This document shows positions 18,127 to 26,771 of a stretch of 64,000 nucleotides of DNA, in pieces. How positions within the stretch are numbered: position 1 is the stretch's first letter; every line of letters starts with the position of its first letter. The stretch spans positions 91,127 to 155,126 of the forward strand of contig NZ_BBPO01000002.1 of NCBI RefSeq assembly GCF_000787815.1, read 5' to 3'. The notes beneath the pieces were generated by a model. The model saw nothing but the letters and a program-made list of their open reading frames with translations. It was not told the DNA's origin and did no database searches. The translations under genes were made by a program, and so were the position numbers. This DNA comes from Streptacidiphilus neutrinimicus (lineage in GTDB: Bacteria; Actinomycetota; Actinomycetes; Streptomycetales; Streptomycetaceae).

Positions 18127-19353
18127 ATGGTGTCTGATCGAGTGTCGGAACGTGCCTACGACCTGGTCCTCTTCGGAGCCACGGGATTCACCGGAGGGCT
18201 GACGGCGGAGTACCTCGCCGGACACGCCCCGGAGGGCTGCCGCTGGGCGGTCGCGGGTCGCAACCGCGCCAAGCTCGAGGCGCTGCGGGCGCGGCTCGGC
18301 CTGCCCGAGCTGCCCGTGCTCGTCGCCGACAGCGCGGACGCCGACGCCCTCGCCGAGGTGGCGCGCTCGGCCCGGGTCGTCGTGACGACGGTCGGTCCCT
18401 ACCAGCGCTACGGCGAGCCTCTTGTGAAGGCCTGCGCCGAGGCGGGCACCGACTACGTCGACCTCACCGGCGAGCCGGAGTTCGTCGACACCATGTACAC
18501 CCGCTACCACGCCCGCGCCGTCGAGAGCGGGGCCCGCATGCTGCACGCCTGCGGCTTCGACTCCGTCCCGCACGACCTCGGCGTCCTCTTCACCGTCGGC
18601 GAACTCGCCCGCGCCACGGGCCGGGAGGAGCTCGACGGCCCGGTGGCCGTCGAGGGCTACGTCCGCGTCTCCGGCACCTTCTCCGGCGGCACCTTCGCCT
18701 CCACGCTGACGGCCTTCTCGCGCCCGGTCCAGATGGGCCAGGCGGCGAAGGCCCGCCGCGCGGTCGAGCAGCGCCCGGCCGGGCGCAAGGCGCGCGGGGT
18801 CGCGGTCGGCCCGCGCTGGTCGGGGGACGCGCACGCGTGGGTGGTCCCCATGCCCGCCATCGACCAGCAGGTCATCGTGCGCAGCGCCGCCGCGCTGCCC
18901 CTCTACGGTCCGGACTTCCGCTACGGCCACTACGCCGCGGTCAAGCGCCTGCCGATCGCGCTCGCCGGCATCGCGGGCGTGGTCGGCGTCGCCCTCGGCG
19001 CGCAGATCCCGCCGCTGCGCCGCAAGCTCGAGGAGCTCCGCCCCTCCGGCGCGGGCCCCGACGAGGCGCAGCGCGCCCGCAGCTGGTTCACCGTCAGGTT
19101 CTCCGGCACGGCGGGCGGCCGCCACATCTGGACCGAGGTCTCCGGCGGCGACCCGGGCTACGGCGAGACGGCCAAGATGCTGGCCGAGACCGCCCTCTGC
19201 CTCGCCTACGACGACCTCCCCAAGACGGCCGGTCAGCAGACCACGGCGTCGGCCTGCGGCACCGCCCTCATCGGTCGCCTGCGCGCGGCGGGCCTCTCCT
19301 TCCGCGTTCTCGCCGCCCGACCTACTGCGGCCCCCGCCCGCTTCCTCGGCTGA
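18127..19353 (+). CDS. saccharopine dehydrogenase-like / trans-acting enoyl reductase family protein
   Basis: A 408-aa NAD(P)-dependent oxidoreductase. It begins with the nucleotide-binding motif VLFGATGFTGGLTAEYLA, followed by VAGRNRAKLEALRARLG and VVTTVGPYQRYGEPLVKACAEAGTDYVDLTGE, the signature of the saccharopine-dehydrogenase-like family that includes mycobacterial trans-acting enoyl reductases (Rv2449c, Rv2953). The mycobacterial relatives reduce polyketide-derived lipids; in actinomycetes without those lipids the substrate is unknown. One hydrophobic segment (LPIALAGIAGVVGVALG near 275) may peripherally attach it to membrane. I chose ATG 18127; an upstream GTG at 18073 adds an unlike stretch. 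Confidence 0.82.
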   Translation: MVSDRVSERAYDLVLFGATGFTGGLTAEYLAGHAPEGCRWAVAGRNRAKLEALRARLGLPELPVLVADSADADALAEVARSARVVVTTVGPYQRYGEPLVKACAEAGTDYVDLTGEPEFVDTMYTRYHARAVESGARMLHACGFDSVPHDLGVLFTVGELARATGREELDGPVAVEGYVRVSGTFSGGTFASTLTAFSRPVQMGQAAKARRAVEQRPAGRKARGVAVGPRWSGDAHAWVVPMPAIDQQVIVRSAAALPLYGPDFRYGHYAAVKRLPIALAGIAGVVGVALGAQIPPLRRKLEELRPSGAGPDEAQRARSWFTVRFSGTAGGRHIWTEVSGGDPGYGETAKMLAETALCLAYDDLPKTAGQQTTASACGTALIGRLRAAGLSFRVLAARPTAAPARFLG

Positions 19354-19381
19354 GGCCGGACCGGACACCCGGCCCGGTCGC

Positions 19382-20095
19382 TCATCCGATGGTGATCACC
19401 GGGTGGTCGGCCGGGTCGATCCACCGCAGGATGTGGCGCATCACGCTCGCCGGGACGGCCACACAGCCCGCCGTCGGGCCGGCGGAGGCGCTGAGGTCGT
19501 GAAGGAAGATGCCCGCGCCGCGCCCCGGGACGGCCGGGTGCCTGTTGAAGTCGATGACGAGCGCGTTGTCGTACTGGACGGGGTAGTTCGCCAGGTGTTC
19601 GCTGCCCCGGTCCCCTGCCTCCGTCAGCGGGAAGCCGCCTCGCCACGACTTGCGCAGTGAGTTGTAGTACGGCGACTGCGGGTCCTCCACCCACCAGTCG
19701 TCCGGCGTCACCCGGTGGTAGGGAATCCGGGTCCCCTCCGGAGCCGGGCCGTTCCCGAAGCCCTGGGTGATCGTGTAGGTGCCGGTGGGCGTGGTCAGCG
19801 TGCCCTGTTTGCGCGTCGTGCCGTCCGCCAGCCCGTGCGCGCCGATGCGTGCCGCCGAGGTGGCGAAGACCTGCTGCCAGCCCAAGGGGCTGAGCTGCCA
19901 GGCCGTCACCGTGGCGTGGCTGCCCTGCGCATGGACGGAGATCACCTGCCGGGCGTTCCCGACACCCGGCGCGGTGGCCGTCGGTCCCGACGCCACGGCG
20001 GTCGGCGCGACCGTCGCCGCGGCCAGGAGCGCGACGGCGCCGAAGAGGACGGAAAGGCGCACTCCGGTGCGGCGACGATGGGACCCGTGCGACAT
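19382..20095 (-). CDS. secreted L,D-transpeptidase-like (YkuD-type) protein
   Basis: A 237-aa exported protein with a signal peptide (basic start, hydrophobic core to about residue 35). The C-terminal half has the YkuD-like active site: FLHDLSASAGPTAGCVAVP, where the Cys is the predicted nucleophile and the His lies upstream. Upstream KQGTLTTPTGTYTI is also typical of the family. L,D-transpeptidases form 3-3 cross-links in peptidoglycan; this small, divergent type may instead be a hydrolase-like variant. AGGAGG lies 9 bases before the ATG. It converges on the reductase gene with a 28-base gap. Confidence 0.82.
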   Translation of the reverse strand: MSHGSHRRRTGVRLSVLFGAVALLAAATVAPTAVASGPTATAPGVGNARQVISVHAQGSHATVTAWQLSPLGWQQVFATSAARIGAHGLADGTTRKQGTLTTPTGTYTITQGFGNGPAPEGTRIPYHRVTPDDWWVEDPQSPYYNSLRKSWRGGFPLTEAGDRGSEHLANYPVQYDNALVIDFNRHPAVPGRGAGIFLHDLSASAGPTAGCVAVPASVMRHILRWIDPADHPVITIG

Positions 20096-20232
20096 GACGG
20101 CGTGCCTCCTGATGTGGCATCACAGTTCGAACCCCGCACTGCCTATGGTGTTGATCACGGCCCTCGCGGCGTGAGCGACACGGCGGTTCGTCCCCCGGAA
20201 GCGGTAGCGTGTGGATCAACGGGAGGAGCTGC

Positions 20233-21006
20233 ATGACGCAGGGGTTCAACGAGGAAGAACAGCGCTCGACGGGCCGGATCGCCCTGGTGACGGGAGCGGG
20301 TTCGGGCATCGGCCGGGTCACGGCGCGGGCGCTGGGCCGCGCCGGCTGGACGGTGGTGCTGACCGGACGCCGCGAGGACGCGCTCAGGGAGACCGCCGCG
20401 GAGATCGCCCAGGCGTGGGTGCAGCCCGCGGACGTCACCGACGAGGCCGCGGTCGCCGCGCTCTTCGACCGGATCGCCGACCGCTACGGCCGGTTGGACC
20501 TGCTGTTCAACAACGCCGGCTCCTTCGGCACCTCCGCCCCCGCGGCCGAGCTGCCTGCGGACCGCTGGCGTGCGGTGATCGACGTCAACCTGACCGGCGC
20601 GTTCCTCGTCGCCCAGCGTGCCTTCGTCCTGATGCGCGAGCAGAGCCCGTCCGGTGGCCGCATCATCAACAACGGCTCCATCTCGGCCCAGGTCCCGCGC
20701 CCCAACAGCGTCGCCTACACGGCGACCAAGCACGCGATGACGGGTCTCACCAAGTCCCTGGCCCTGGAGGGCCGCTCCCACCGCATCCCCGTGGGCCAGA
20801 TCGACATCGGCAACGCCGCGACCGAGATGACCGAACGAATGACCCAGGGCATCCTCCAGGCCGACGGCCGGATCGCAGTGGAGCCGGTCATGGACGCAGC
20901 GCACGTCGCATCGACGGTGGTCCACCTCGCCTCACTGCCCCTGGACGTGAACGTCCCCTTCATGACCGTCATGGCCACGGGCATGCCCTTCGCCGGACGC
21001 GGCTAG
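20233..21006 (+). CDS. short-chain dehydrogenase/reductase
   Basis: A 257-aa classical SDR. NAD(P)-binding motif TGAGSGIG near residue 21, NNAG near 95, catalytic Ser in NNGSISAQ near 147, and YTATK carrying the catalytic Tyr and Lys near 162-166. The Arg residues after the first glycine motif (TGRRED) suggest NADP(H). GGGAGGAG sits just upstream of the ATG at 20233. It diverges from the L,D-transpeptidase gene. Substrate unknown. Confidence 0.87.
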   Translation: MTQGFNEEEQRSTGRIALVTGAGSGIGRVTARALGRAGWTVVLTGRREDALRETAAEIAQAWVQPADVTDEAAVAALFDRIADRYGRLDLLFNNAGSFGTSAPAAELPADRWRAVIDVNLTGAFLVAQRAFVLMREQSPSGGRIINNGSISAQVPRPNSVAYTATKHAMTGLTKSLALEGRSHRIPVGQIDIGNAATEMTERMTQGILQADGRIAVEPVMDAAHVASTVVHLASLPLDVNVPFMTVMATGMPFAGRG

Positions 21007-21174
21007 GCCGGTTCTGACGGCAGTTGACCGACGGTGTACGGGTCCGGGGCGGGCAGGACCGGCCAGGCGCGCGCCTCAGAAGCCCGGCCCCCGCGGCGGC
21101 CGGCTACCGTGCTTCGACCCAGCCGACTACCGCGAGCGCCACGCCCGGGCCCGCGCCTCGCGCAGGGAGGCGGA

Positions 21175-21720
21175 TCAGCCCAGCAGGGCGATCAGCTCCG
21201 CGGTCGTGCCCGTCTCGCCGAGCTTGGGGAAGACCCGGGCGAGGCTGTGCTCGTGGGAGACCGGGTCCATGTCGGTGACCGCGTCGGTGGCGATGGTGAC
21301 GTGGTAGCCGTGCTCGTGGGCGGCGCGCGCCGTCGACTCGACGCCCATGCTGGTGGCGACGCCGGTGACGACGACCTGGGTCACGCCGCGCTCGCGCAGG
21401 GCCGCGTCCAGGTCGGTGCCGTGGAACGCGCCCCAGGTCTGCTTGGTGACGGTGACGTCACCGTCCTCGACGGGCAGCACGAGCTCGGCCCAGTCGGCCG
21501 GAAGCTCGCGCGGCGGCCGGGAGAAGGAGGTGCGGCCCGGGGCCCCGCCGGTGACGTTGACGTGGACGACGAGGAGGCCGCGCTCGCGGAACGCGGCGGC
21601 GAGCTTCTCGGAGTTGGCGAGCACCTCGTCCACGCCGTGCTCGGCGGCGAACGCGGTGATGCCCTTCTGCAGGTCGATCATGATCAGCGCGGTGGTCGGG
21701 TCGAGCGTGGTGGCGGTCAT
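21175..21720 (-). CDS. isochorismatase-like hydrolase lacking the catalytic cysteine
   Basis: A 181-aa protein of the isochorismatase/cysteine-hydrolase superfamily. The catalytic Asp is in ALIMIDLQKG (near residue 16) and the Lys in TVTKQTWGAF (near 94). The expected nucleophile Cys is replaced: TGVATSMGVESTARAA has Gly in that place. True isochorismatases of the PhzD type also have Gly there, so a vinyl-ether hydrolase activity is possible, whereas an amidase role is unlikely. It ends the minus-strand group MarR-MFS-hydrolase (52-base gap from the MFS gene) and is probably co-transcribed with it. Confidence 0.83.
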   Translation of the reverse strand: MTATTLDPTTALIMIDLQKGITAFAAEHGVDEVLANSEKLAAAFRERGLLVVHVNVTGGAPGRTSFSRPPRELPADWAELVLPVEDGDVTVTKQTWGAFHGTDLDAALRERGVTQVVVTGVATSMGVESTARAAHEHGYHVTIATDAVTDMDPVSHEHSLARVFPKLGETGTTAELIALLG

Positions 21721-21772
21721 CAGGGGCCTTTCGGATTCTTGGACTCAGGGGTGGTCGTGGTTGTCGGGGGGA

Positions 21773-23176
21773 TCAGCGGCCGGGGCGCAGGGCCCGGTCC
21801 GCGACGGTGAAGAGCAGGAGCGCGCCGCAGAGGGCGACCATCACGGCGGCGATGTCGTGCAGGCCGCCGTCCGTGGCCCGGGAGCCGTAGAGCAGGGCCA
21901 GCACGGAGGACGACAGGATCGCGCCGAGATAGATGGACGTGCGCTGGAGTCCGGCCGCCGAGCCGGTGCCGTCGGCGGGGGCCTGTGCGTAGACGGCGGC
22001 CTGGTTGCAGCTCGAGGCGAGGCCCTGGCCGACACCGAAGACGGTGCTGGCGAGCACCAGCACGGCGATCGAGGTGCGGCCGTCGAGGAGCAGCAGCATC
22101 CCGGAGCCCGCGCCGAGCAGCAGCGTGAGCGCGACCAGCGGCCTGCGCAGCGTCTTCGTCCGCGCGCCGAGCAGGGAGAAGACCGCGGCGGTGAGCGACA
22201 TCGGTAGCGCGATCAGGCCCGCGTGGAAGGAGCTGAGGCCGTGCGACTCCTGGAGCCACTGCGAGAAGCCGTAGAGCATGCAGTAGAGCACCAGGTAGGT
22301 CAGACCGCTGCGGACGAACGTCCTGGTCAGACCGGGGCTGCGGCCCAGCAGCCGCAGGTCGAGGAAGGGCTGGGCGGCCCGCAGCTCCCAGGCCACCAGC
22401 GCGACGCCGAGCAGCACCGCGAGCGCCAGCAGCAGCCAGTCGGGGCGGGCCAGGTCCATCAGGAAGAGCATCATCGTGGAGATCGTCGCCGCGAAGAGCA
22501 GCAAACCAGGCGGGTCCAGGCTGATCCGCGCCCGCTCGGCCGGGCGCGGCGGATCGGCCGGGGCCCAGCGCAGCGCCAGCAGCAGGCCGACCACGGCGGC
22601 CGGGATGTTCACGGCGAACACCGCCCGCCAGCCCAGGGTCGCCGCGAGCGCGCCGCCGAGGACCGGTCCGACGGCCGCGCTGGCGAGCGACGCCAGCGAG
22701 AGCCGCCCGAGTACGGTGCGCGGAGCTTCCACGCCCGTGCGGCGGGACTCGGCACGGAGCATGGCCATCGCGGAGGGGTAGGCGGCGGAGGTGCCGACGC
22801 CGAGCAGCACACGCGAGGCGATCAGCCAGCCGAAGGCGGGAGCGAGGGCCCCGACCAGGCCTGCCGCGAGGACGACCACGAGCCCGCTGAGGAAGACCTT
22901 GCGCGGCCCGATCAGGTCCGCCAGGCGTCCCATGGTCGGCTGCCCGACCGAGCTGGCCAGGTAGAGGCTGGCCACCAGCCATGCCGTCTGGCCGACGCCG
23001 ACGCCGAAGGCCTGGCCGACGGCCACGAGCGCGGTGGCGATCATCGTCGAGTTGATCGGGTTCAGCGCCACGCCGAGCAGCAGTGGCGCCATCATTGCGC
23101 CGCTGAACGGCTTGCGTATGCCCTGCGCTGCGACCTGGGCGGACGTGGTGGCGCGCGGTTCGGCCTCGGTGCTCAC
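21773..23176 (-). CDS. MFS drug-resistance-type transporter
   Basis: A 467-aa protein with 12 to 14 predicted membrane segments, of the DHA2/EmrB-like major facilitator group. The motif A region reads GRLADLIGPRKVFLSG (near 83-98), and motif C-like GPVLGGALAATLGWR lies near 175. The GTG start at 23176 overlaps the stop of the marR gene by 4 bases (GTGA), which is strong evidence that the MarR protein regulates it. It probably exports a toxic compound or secondary metabolite by proton antiport. An open frame continues upstream, but only as an out-of-family extension. Confidence 0.87.
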   Translation of the reverse strand: MSTEAEPRATTSAQVAAQGIRKPFSGAMMAPLLLGVALNPINSTMIATALVAVGQAFGVGVGQTAWLVASLYLASSVGQPTMGRLADLIGPRKVFLSGLVVVLAAGLVGALAPAFGWLIASRVLLGVGTSAAYPSAMAMLRAESRRTGVEAPRTVLGRLSLASLASAAVGPVLGGALAATLGWRAVFAVNIPAAVVGLLLALRWAPADPPRPAERARISLDPPGLLLFAATISTMMLFLMDLARPDWLLLALAVLLGVALVAWELRAAQPFLDLRLLGRSPGLTRTFVRSGLTYLVLYCMLYGFSQWLQESHGLSSFHAGLIALPMSLTAAVFSLLGARTKTLRRPLVALTLLLGAGSGMLLLLDGRTSIAVLVLASTVFGVGQGLASSCNQAAVYAQAPADGTGSAAGLQRTSIYLGAILSSSVLALLYGSRATDGGLHDIAAVMVALCGALLLFTVADRALRPGR

Positions 23177-23790
23177 GCCTCGGCTCCCGAGGCGCGCGCC
23201 GTGTCCGCTGCGGGGCCGGGCGCCCCGGCGGAGGCCCCCGCGCCGACGTCTCCTCCGGCTCCTCCGGCTGCGACGCCGCCGGCTCCTCCGGCTCCTCCGG
23301 CTCCTCCGGCTCCTCCGGCTGCGACGCCGCCGGCTCCGCCACTGACGACGTCGGTGCCGGCGAGTGCGCGCAGCACGGGCAGAGCGGCGGCCAGAGCCGA
23401 GCGCTGACCGGCGTCGAGGTCGCCCTCGATGGCGGCGCTGAGCCAGTCCTGCTTGGCCGTGATGATTCCGGCGATCGTCGCCCGGCCCTCCTCGGACAGC
23501 TGGACCAGGACCTGGCGGCCGTCGGTGGGGTGGGGCGTGCGGGCGATCAGCCCGCGCTCCTCCAGTGCGCCGAGCGTCATCCGCATCGACTGCGGCCGGA
23601 CGAACTCGGCCCGCGCCAGGTCGGCCGTGGTGGCCGGTCCCTCGCGCAGCAGGCGCGCGGCGACGGACCGCTGCGAGGCGGTCAGCTCCGTCGCCGCGGT
23701 CGCGGCGCGGGCCCTGCGCGAGATCAGGCCGAGCACGGCCTGCAGTTCCGCCGCCAGCTGGGCGGCGTCGGCGGATCCTGTCGGTGGCAT
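23173..23790 (-). CDS. MarR-family regulator with glycine/alanine-rich repeat tail
   Basis: A 205-aa protein. Residues 10 to about 145 are a MarR winged helix: ELTASQRSVAARLL, TTADLARAEFVRPQSM (recognition helix), and TDGRQVLVQLSEEGRATI (wing). The last 50 residues are low-complexity GGAGG/VAAGG repeats encoded by 9-bp tandem repeats (GGCTCCTCC type). I chose the ATG at 23790, which starts a normal MarR; an in-frame codon at 23826 lies inside the operator region. It is translationally coupled to the MFS gene and likely represses the unit through the dyads at 23812-23835. Confidence 0.87.
   Translation of the reverse strand: MPPTGSADAAQLAAELQAVLGLISRRARAATAATELTASQRSVAARLLREGPATTADLARAEFVRPQSMRMTLGALEERGLIARTPHPTDGRQVLVQLSEEGRATIAGIITAKQDWLSAAIEGDLDAGQRSALAAALPVLRALAGTDVVSGGAGGVAAGGAGGAGGAGGAGGVAAGGAGGDVGAGASAGAPGPAADTARASGAEA
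23238..23340. repeat. 9-bp microsatellite in the marR 3' end
   Basis: Tandem GGCTCCTCC units, arranged twice in a larger block that ends in GGCTGCGACGCCGCCGGCTCC. All copies stay in frame and encode Gly-Gly-Ala on the minus strand. Such repeats can gain or lose units without breaking the gene. Confidence 0.7.
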
Positions 23791-23811
23791 ACCTCGACCG
23801 TAGGGCCTCGG

Positions 23812-23835
23812 CAGGCAATATGGCAAGTTTGCCTG
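23812..23835. promoter_or_regulatory. MarR operator candidate, two overlapping inverted repeats
   Basis: CAGGCAA (23812-23818) and TTGCCTG (23829-23835) form one dyad. Inside it GGCAAGTTTGCC (23822-23833) forms a second, tighter dyad. TTGC...GCAA dyads are common MarR sites. It lies 22 bases upstream of the marR start at 23790. Confidence 0.6.
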
Positions 23836-23917
23836 TTGAGTTTCCCTGTCGATGCGCGCCCACGCGAGCGCGGCCCGTCGCGTCGGTCGGGAGGTCCGAC
23901 TATGGCAAGCTCATCCC

Positions 23918-25018
23918 ATGAGTGATCGTTTGCACCGGTTCACCCGACTGTGGACGGTCTTCGTCCCGGTGCTCGCGTTGCTCCTGCTGGTCGGCACCTG
24001 GGGACGCTCCCTCCCCGGCGGGGTCGTGGCGGTCGTCGCGGTCCTCCTCGCCGGCGCGGTGCTCGCCGCCGTCCATCACGCCGAGGTCATCGCCCACAAG
24101 GTCGGCGAACCCTTCGGCTCCCTCGTCCTCGCCGTCGCCGTCACCGCGATCGAGGTGGCGCTCATCCTCACGCTGATGGTGAGCGGACCGGTGAAGAACG
24201 CCAGCCTGGCCAGGGACACCGTCTTCGCCGCGGTCATGATCGCCTGCAACGGCATCGTCGGCGTCTGCCTGCTGGTCGCCTCCCTGCGGCACCGCTTCGC
24301 GATCTACAACAGCGAGGGCACCGGCGCCGCACTGGCGACGGTCGCGACCCTGGCCACCCTGAGTCTCGTCCTGCCGCGGTTCACCACCAGCACGCCGGGC
24401 CCGCGGTTCAACACCACCCAGCTCACCTTCGCCGCGCTCGCGTCCGTCACCCTCTACGGCCTCTTCGTGCTGACCCAGACCGTGCGGCACCGCGACTACT
24501 TCCTGCCGATGACGCGCGGCGGCGTGATCATCGAGTCGGAGGAGCACGCCGACCCGCCCAGCGCCCGCAAGGCCTACACCAGCCTGGGCCTCCTGGCCGT
24601 CGCACTGATCGCCGTCGTCGGCCTGGCCAAGGTCGTGTCGCCCACGATCGAGAAGGGCATCGCCGCAGCCGGCCTGCCCGCCTCCGCCGTCGGCGTCGTC
24701 ATCGCCCTGCTGGTGCTCCTGCCGGAGACCATCGCGGCCGTCCGCGCCGCGAGCCGCGACCGGGTCCAGACAAGCCTCAACCTGGCCCTGGGCTCCGCGA
24801 TGGCCAGTATCGGCCTCACCGTCCCGGCGGTCGCCGTCGCCTCCTTCTGGCTGAGCGGCCCCCTCGTGCTCGGCCTCGACCCGAGCCTCATGGTGCTGCT
24901 GGCCCTCACGGTGATCGTCGGCACCCTCACGGTCGTCCCCGGCCGCGCCACGCCGCTGCAGGGCGGCGTCCACCTGTCGATCCTGGCCGCCTACCTGGTG
25001 CTGGCCGCGAACCCGTGA
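23918..25018 (+). CDS. chaA: ChaA-type Ca2+(Na+)/H+ antiporter
   Basis: A 366-aa membrane protein with about 11 segments. Two CaCA exchanger repeats are clear: GEPFGSLVLAVAVTAIEVAL near residues 66-85 and LVLLPETIAAVRAA near 267-280 with the downstream NLALGSAMASIGLTVP. The acidic residues in these repeats (E of TAIEV and of LPETI) are the ion-binding positions. ChaA exports sodium or calcium against protons at the cytoplasmic membrane. It reads away from the marR gene and ends before a very strong terminator. Confidence 0.9.
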   Translation: MSDRLHRFTRLWTVFVPVLALLLLVGTWGRSLPGGVVAVVAVLLAGAVLAAVHHAEVIAHKVGEPFGSLVLAVAVTAIEVALILTLMVSGPVKNASLARDTVFAAVMIACNGIVGVCLLVASLRHRFAIYNSEGTGAALATVATLATLSLVLPRFTTSTPGPRFNTTQLTFAALASVTLYGLFVLTQTVRHRDYFLPMTRGGVIIESEEHADPPSARKAYTSLGLLAVALIAVVGLAKVVSPTIEKGIAAAGLPASAVGVVIALLVLLPETIAAVRAASRDRVQTSLNLALGSAMASIGLTVPAVAVASFWLSGPLVLGLDPSLMVLLALTVIVGTLTVVPGRATPLQGGVHLSILAAYLVLAANP

Positions 25019-25181
25019 CCGCGAACCCGTGACACGGCTCAGGTTCCGGGGTCCGTCGTTTCGAGCGTCATCAAATCGTTTGCCCGCGGAGGGCCCCGGC
25101 GCGAAGACTGAGAGCGCGGCGGCCGCCGGGCGCACTCGGGGGAGTGCCCGGAGCCGCCGCACCCGAACAGCAACAGGCGCA

Positions 25182-25226
25182 GCAAAGGAGCCCCGGCCCG
25201 CTCGACGCGGGCCGGGGCTCCTTTGC
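25182..25226. terminator. bidirectional terminator between chaA and idi
   Basis: Perfect 20-base arms (25182-25201 and 25207-25226, starting GCAAAGGAGCCCCGG) enclose the loop TCGAC. The AAAGG/CCTTT ends supply short A/T runs on both sides, so it can stop both convergent transcripts. The downstream arm ends 18 bases before the idi stop codon. Confidence 0.92.
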
Positions 25227-25243
25227 GAAGCCGCACGGAAGGA

Positions 25244-25810
25244 CTACCAGCCCGCGCCCGGGAACGCCGCGCGGACCGTCGGCAGCGCCGCGTCCAGCAC
25301 CGTGCCGAACCACACCGAGAACGGCTTCTCCGCGCGCAGTGCGGCGAGCTCCGCCGCGCTCACGAACGCCGTGTCCGCGACCTCCTCCGGGTTCGGGGTG
25401 AACGCCTGGGCCGCCACACCCACGAACAGGTGGTTGTACTCCTTCTCCACCAGCCCGGACGCCTCGTCGGGGAGGTCGTACGTCACCGTGCCGGCAGCCT
25501 CCAGTCGGACCGGCGCCTCGCCGAGCTCCTCGGCCGTGCGGCGGGCGGCGGCGACGAAAGGCGGCTCGTCGGGGTACGGGTGCCCGCAGCAGGTGTTGGA
25601 CCAGACCCCGGGGGAGTGGTACTTGCCGAGCGCGCGCTGCTGCAGCAGCATCCGCCCCTGCGCGTCGAAGAGGAACACGGAGAAGGCCCGGTGCAGTCGG
25701 CCGGGGGCCTGGTGCGCGGACAGCTTCTCGGCCGTGCCGATCGTCCGGCCCTGCTCGTCGACAAGTTCGAGCAGGATCTCGTCCGTCGTCGTCACGGTGG
25801 TGGTGGTCAT
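25244..25810 (-). CDS. idi: isopentenyl-diphosphate delta-isomerase, type 1
   Basis: A 188-aa Nudix-fold isomerase converting IPP and DMAPP. The catalytic Cys is in WSNTCCGHPYP (near residue 70) and the metal-binding Glu residues are in AARRTAEELGE and EKEYNHLFVG (near 123). HRAFSVFLFD and LLQQRALGKYHSPGVW are family strings. It needs Mg2+/Mn2+ and acts in the cytoplasm in isoprenoid supply. No carotenoid or terpene synthase gene is adjacent, so it is a stand-alone housekeeping-like copy. It diverges from the glycerophospho-lipid operon, with 205 bases between. Confidence 0.94.
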   Translation of the reverse strand: MTTTTVTTTDEILLELVDEQGRTIGTAEKLSAHQAPGRLHRAFSVFLFDAQGRMLLQQRALGKYHSPGVWSNTCCGHPYPDEPPFVAAARRTAEELGEAPVRLEAAGTVTYDLPDEASGLVEKEYNHLFVGVAAQAFTPNPEEVADTAFVSAAELAALRAEKPFSVWFGTVLDAALPTVRAAFPGAGW

Positions 25811-26015
25811 GGATCACCTTTCGCGTCGGTCGCGCGGTTCTGCGGCAGCAACAGCGCCCTCTCGGGCCAGGTACAGTCTGCCCCAAAAGGCCCCCGCGAC
25901 CGCTGTGGCTTGTCCCGCGACGTGGGGGTCCGCAATGATGATCGGCACGATGGGGTGGGGGCGAACCCTTCGTGAACGTACGTGAAACCGCACTGGCAAT
26001 CCCTGGAGAATCCAC

Positions 26016-26771
26016 ATGATCGGCCTTGTTCCGGCCGCAGGCGCGGGCAGCCGCCTCCGTCCCTACACCGACACCCTGCCCAAGGCGCTGGTGCCGGTGG
26101 ACGACGAGCGGACCATCCTCGACATCACCCTGCGCAACTTCGCCGAGGTGGAGATGCGCGACGTGGCGATCATCGTGGGCTACTGCGCCGACGCGATCCG
26201 TGAGCGCAAGACCGCGCTGGAGCGCCGCCACGGCGTCACCCTGCACCTGGTGGACAACCCCAAGGCCGAGACCTGGAACAACTGCTACACGGTGTGGTGC
26301 GCGCGCGACCTGTTCAAGGAGGGCGTGATCCTCGCCAACAGCGACACCATCCACCCGGCCTCGGTCGAGCGGACGCTGTTGGAGGCCAACGCCAAGCTCG
26401 CCGCCGAAGGCCGCCAGCCCGGCATCCTGCTCGCCCTCGACACGGTGAAGAAGCTCGCCGACGAGGAGATGAAGGTCACGGTCGACCCGGAGCTGGGCGC
26501 CCGCCGCATCACCAAGCTGATGGATCCGGCCGACGCCACCGGCGAGTACATCGGCGTCACGCTGATCAACCCCTCCGCCGCCGCCGACCTGGCCTCCGCG
26601 CTGCAGGCCACCTTCGAGCGCGACCCGCAGCTGTACTACGAGGACGGCTACCAGGAGATGATCGACCGCGGCCTGCGGATCGACGTCCAGCCCATCGGAC
26701 AGGTCGACTGGGTCGAGGTGGACAACCACGACGACCTCGCGCGCGGCCGGGAGATCGCGTGCCGGTACTGA
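26016..26771 (+). CDS. sugar/polyol-phosphate nucleotidyltransferase (cytidylyltransferase-like)
   Basis: A 251-aa nucleotidyltransferase. The NTP-binding signature is at the N-terminus, LVPAAGAGSRLRPYTDTLPK (Gly-rich loop, Arg and Lys), and a metal-binding Asp lies in ILANSDTIHP near 107. It resembles inositol-1-phosphate and phosphocholine cytidylyltransferases more than the sugar-nucleotide enzymes. With the next two genes (polyol-phosphate dehydrogenase, CDP-alcohol transferase) a CTP-dependent activation of glycerol-1-phosphate is the simplest reading; myo-inositol phosphate is the alternative. GGAG precedes the ATG by 7 bases. First gene of a four-gene operon; its end overlaps the next start by 13 bases. 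Confidence 0.85.
   Translation: MIGLVPAAGAGSRLRPYTDTLPKALVPVDDERTILDITLRNFAEVEMRDVAIIVGYCADAIRERKTALERRHGVTLHLVDNPKAETWNNCYTVWCARDLFKEGVILANSDTIHPASVERTLLEANAKLAAEGRQPGILLALDTVKKLADEEMKVTVDPELGARRITKLMDPADATGEYIGVTLINPSAAADLASALQATFERDPQLYYEDGYQEMIDRGLRIDVQPIGQVDWVEVDNHDDLARGREIACRY

Noticed and set aside
23177-23863. Long N-terminal extension of the MFS gene over marR
   Set aside because: It overlaps the MarR coding region in a different frame; the GTG at 23176 overlaps the marR stop and starts the transporter domain.
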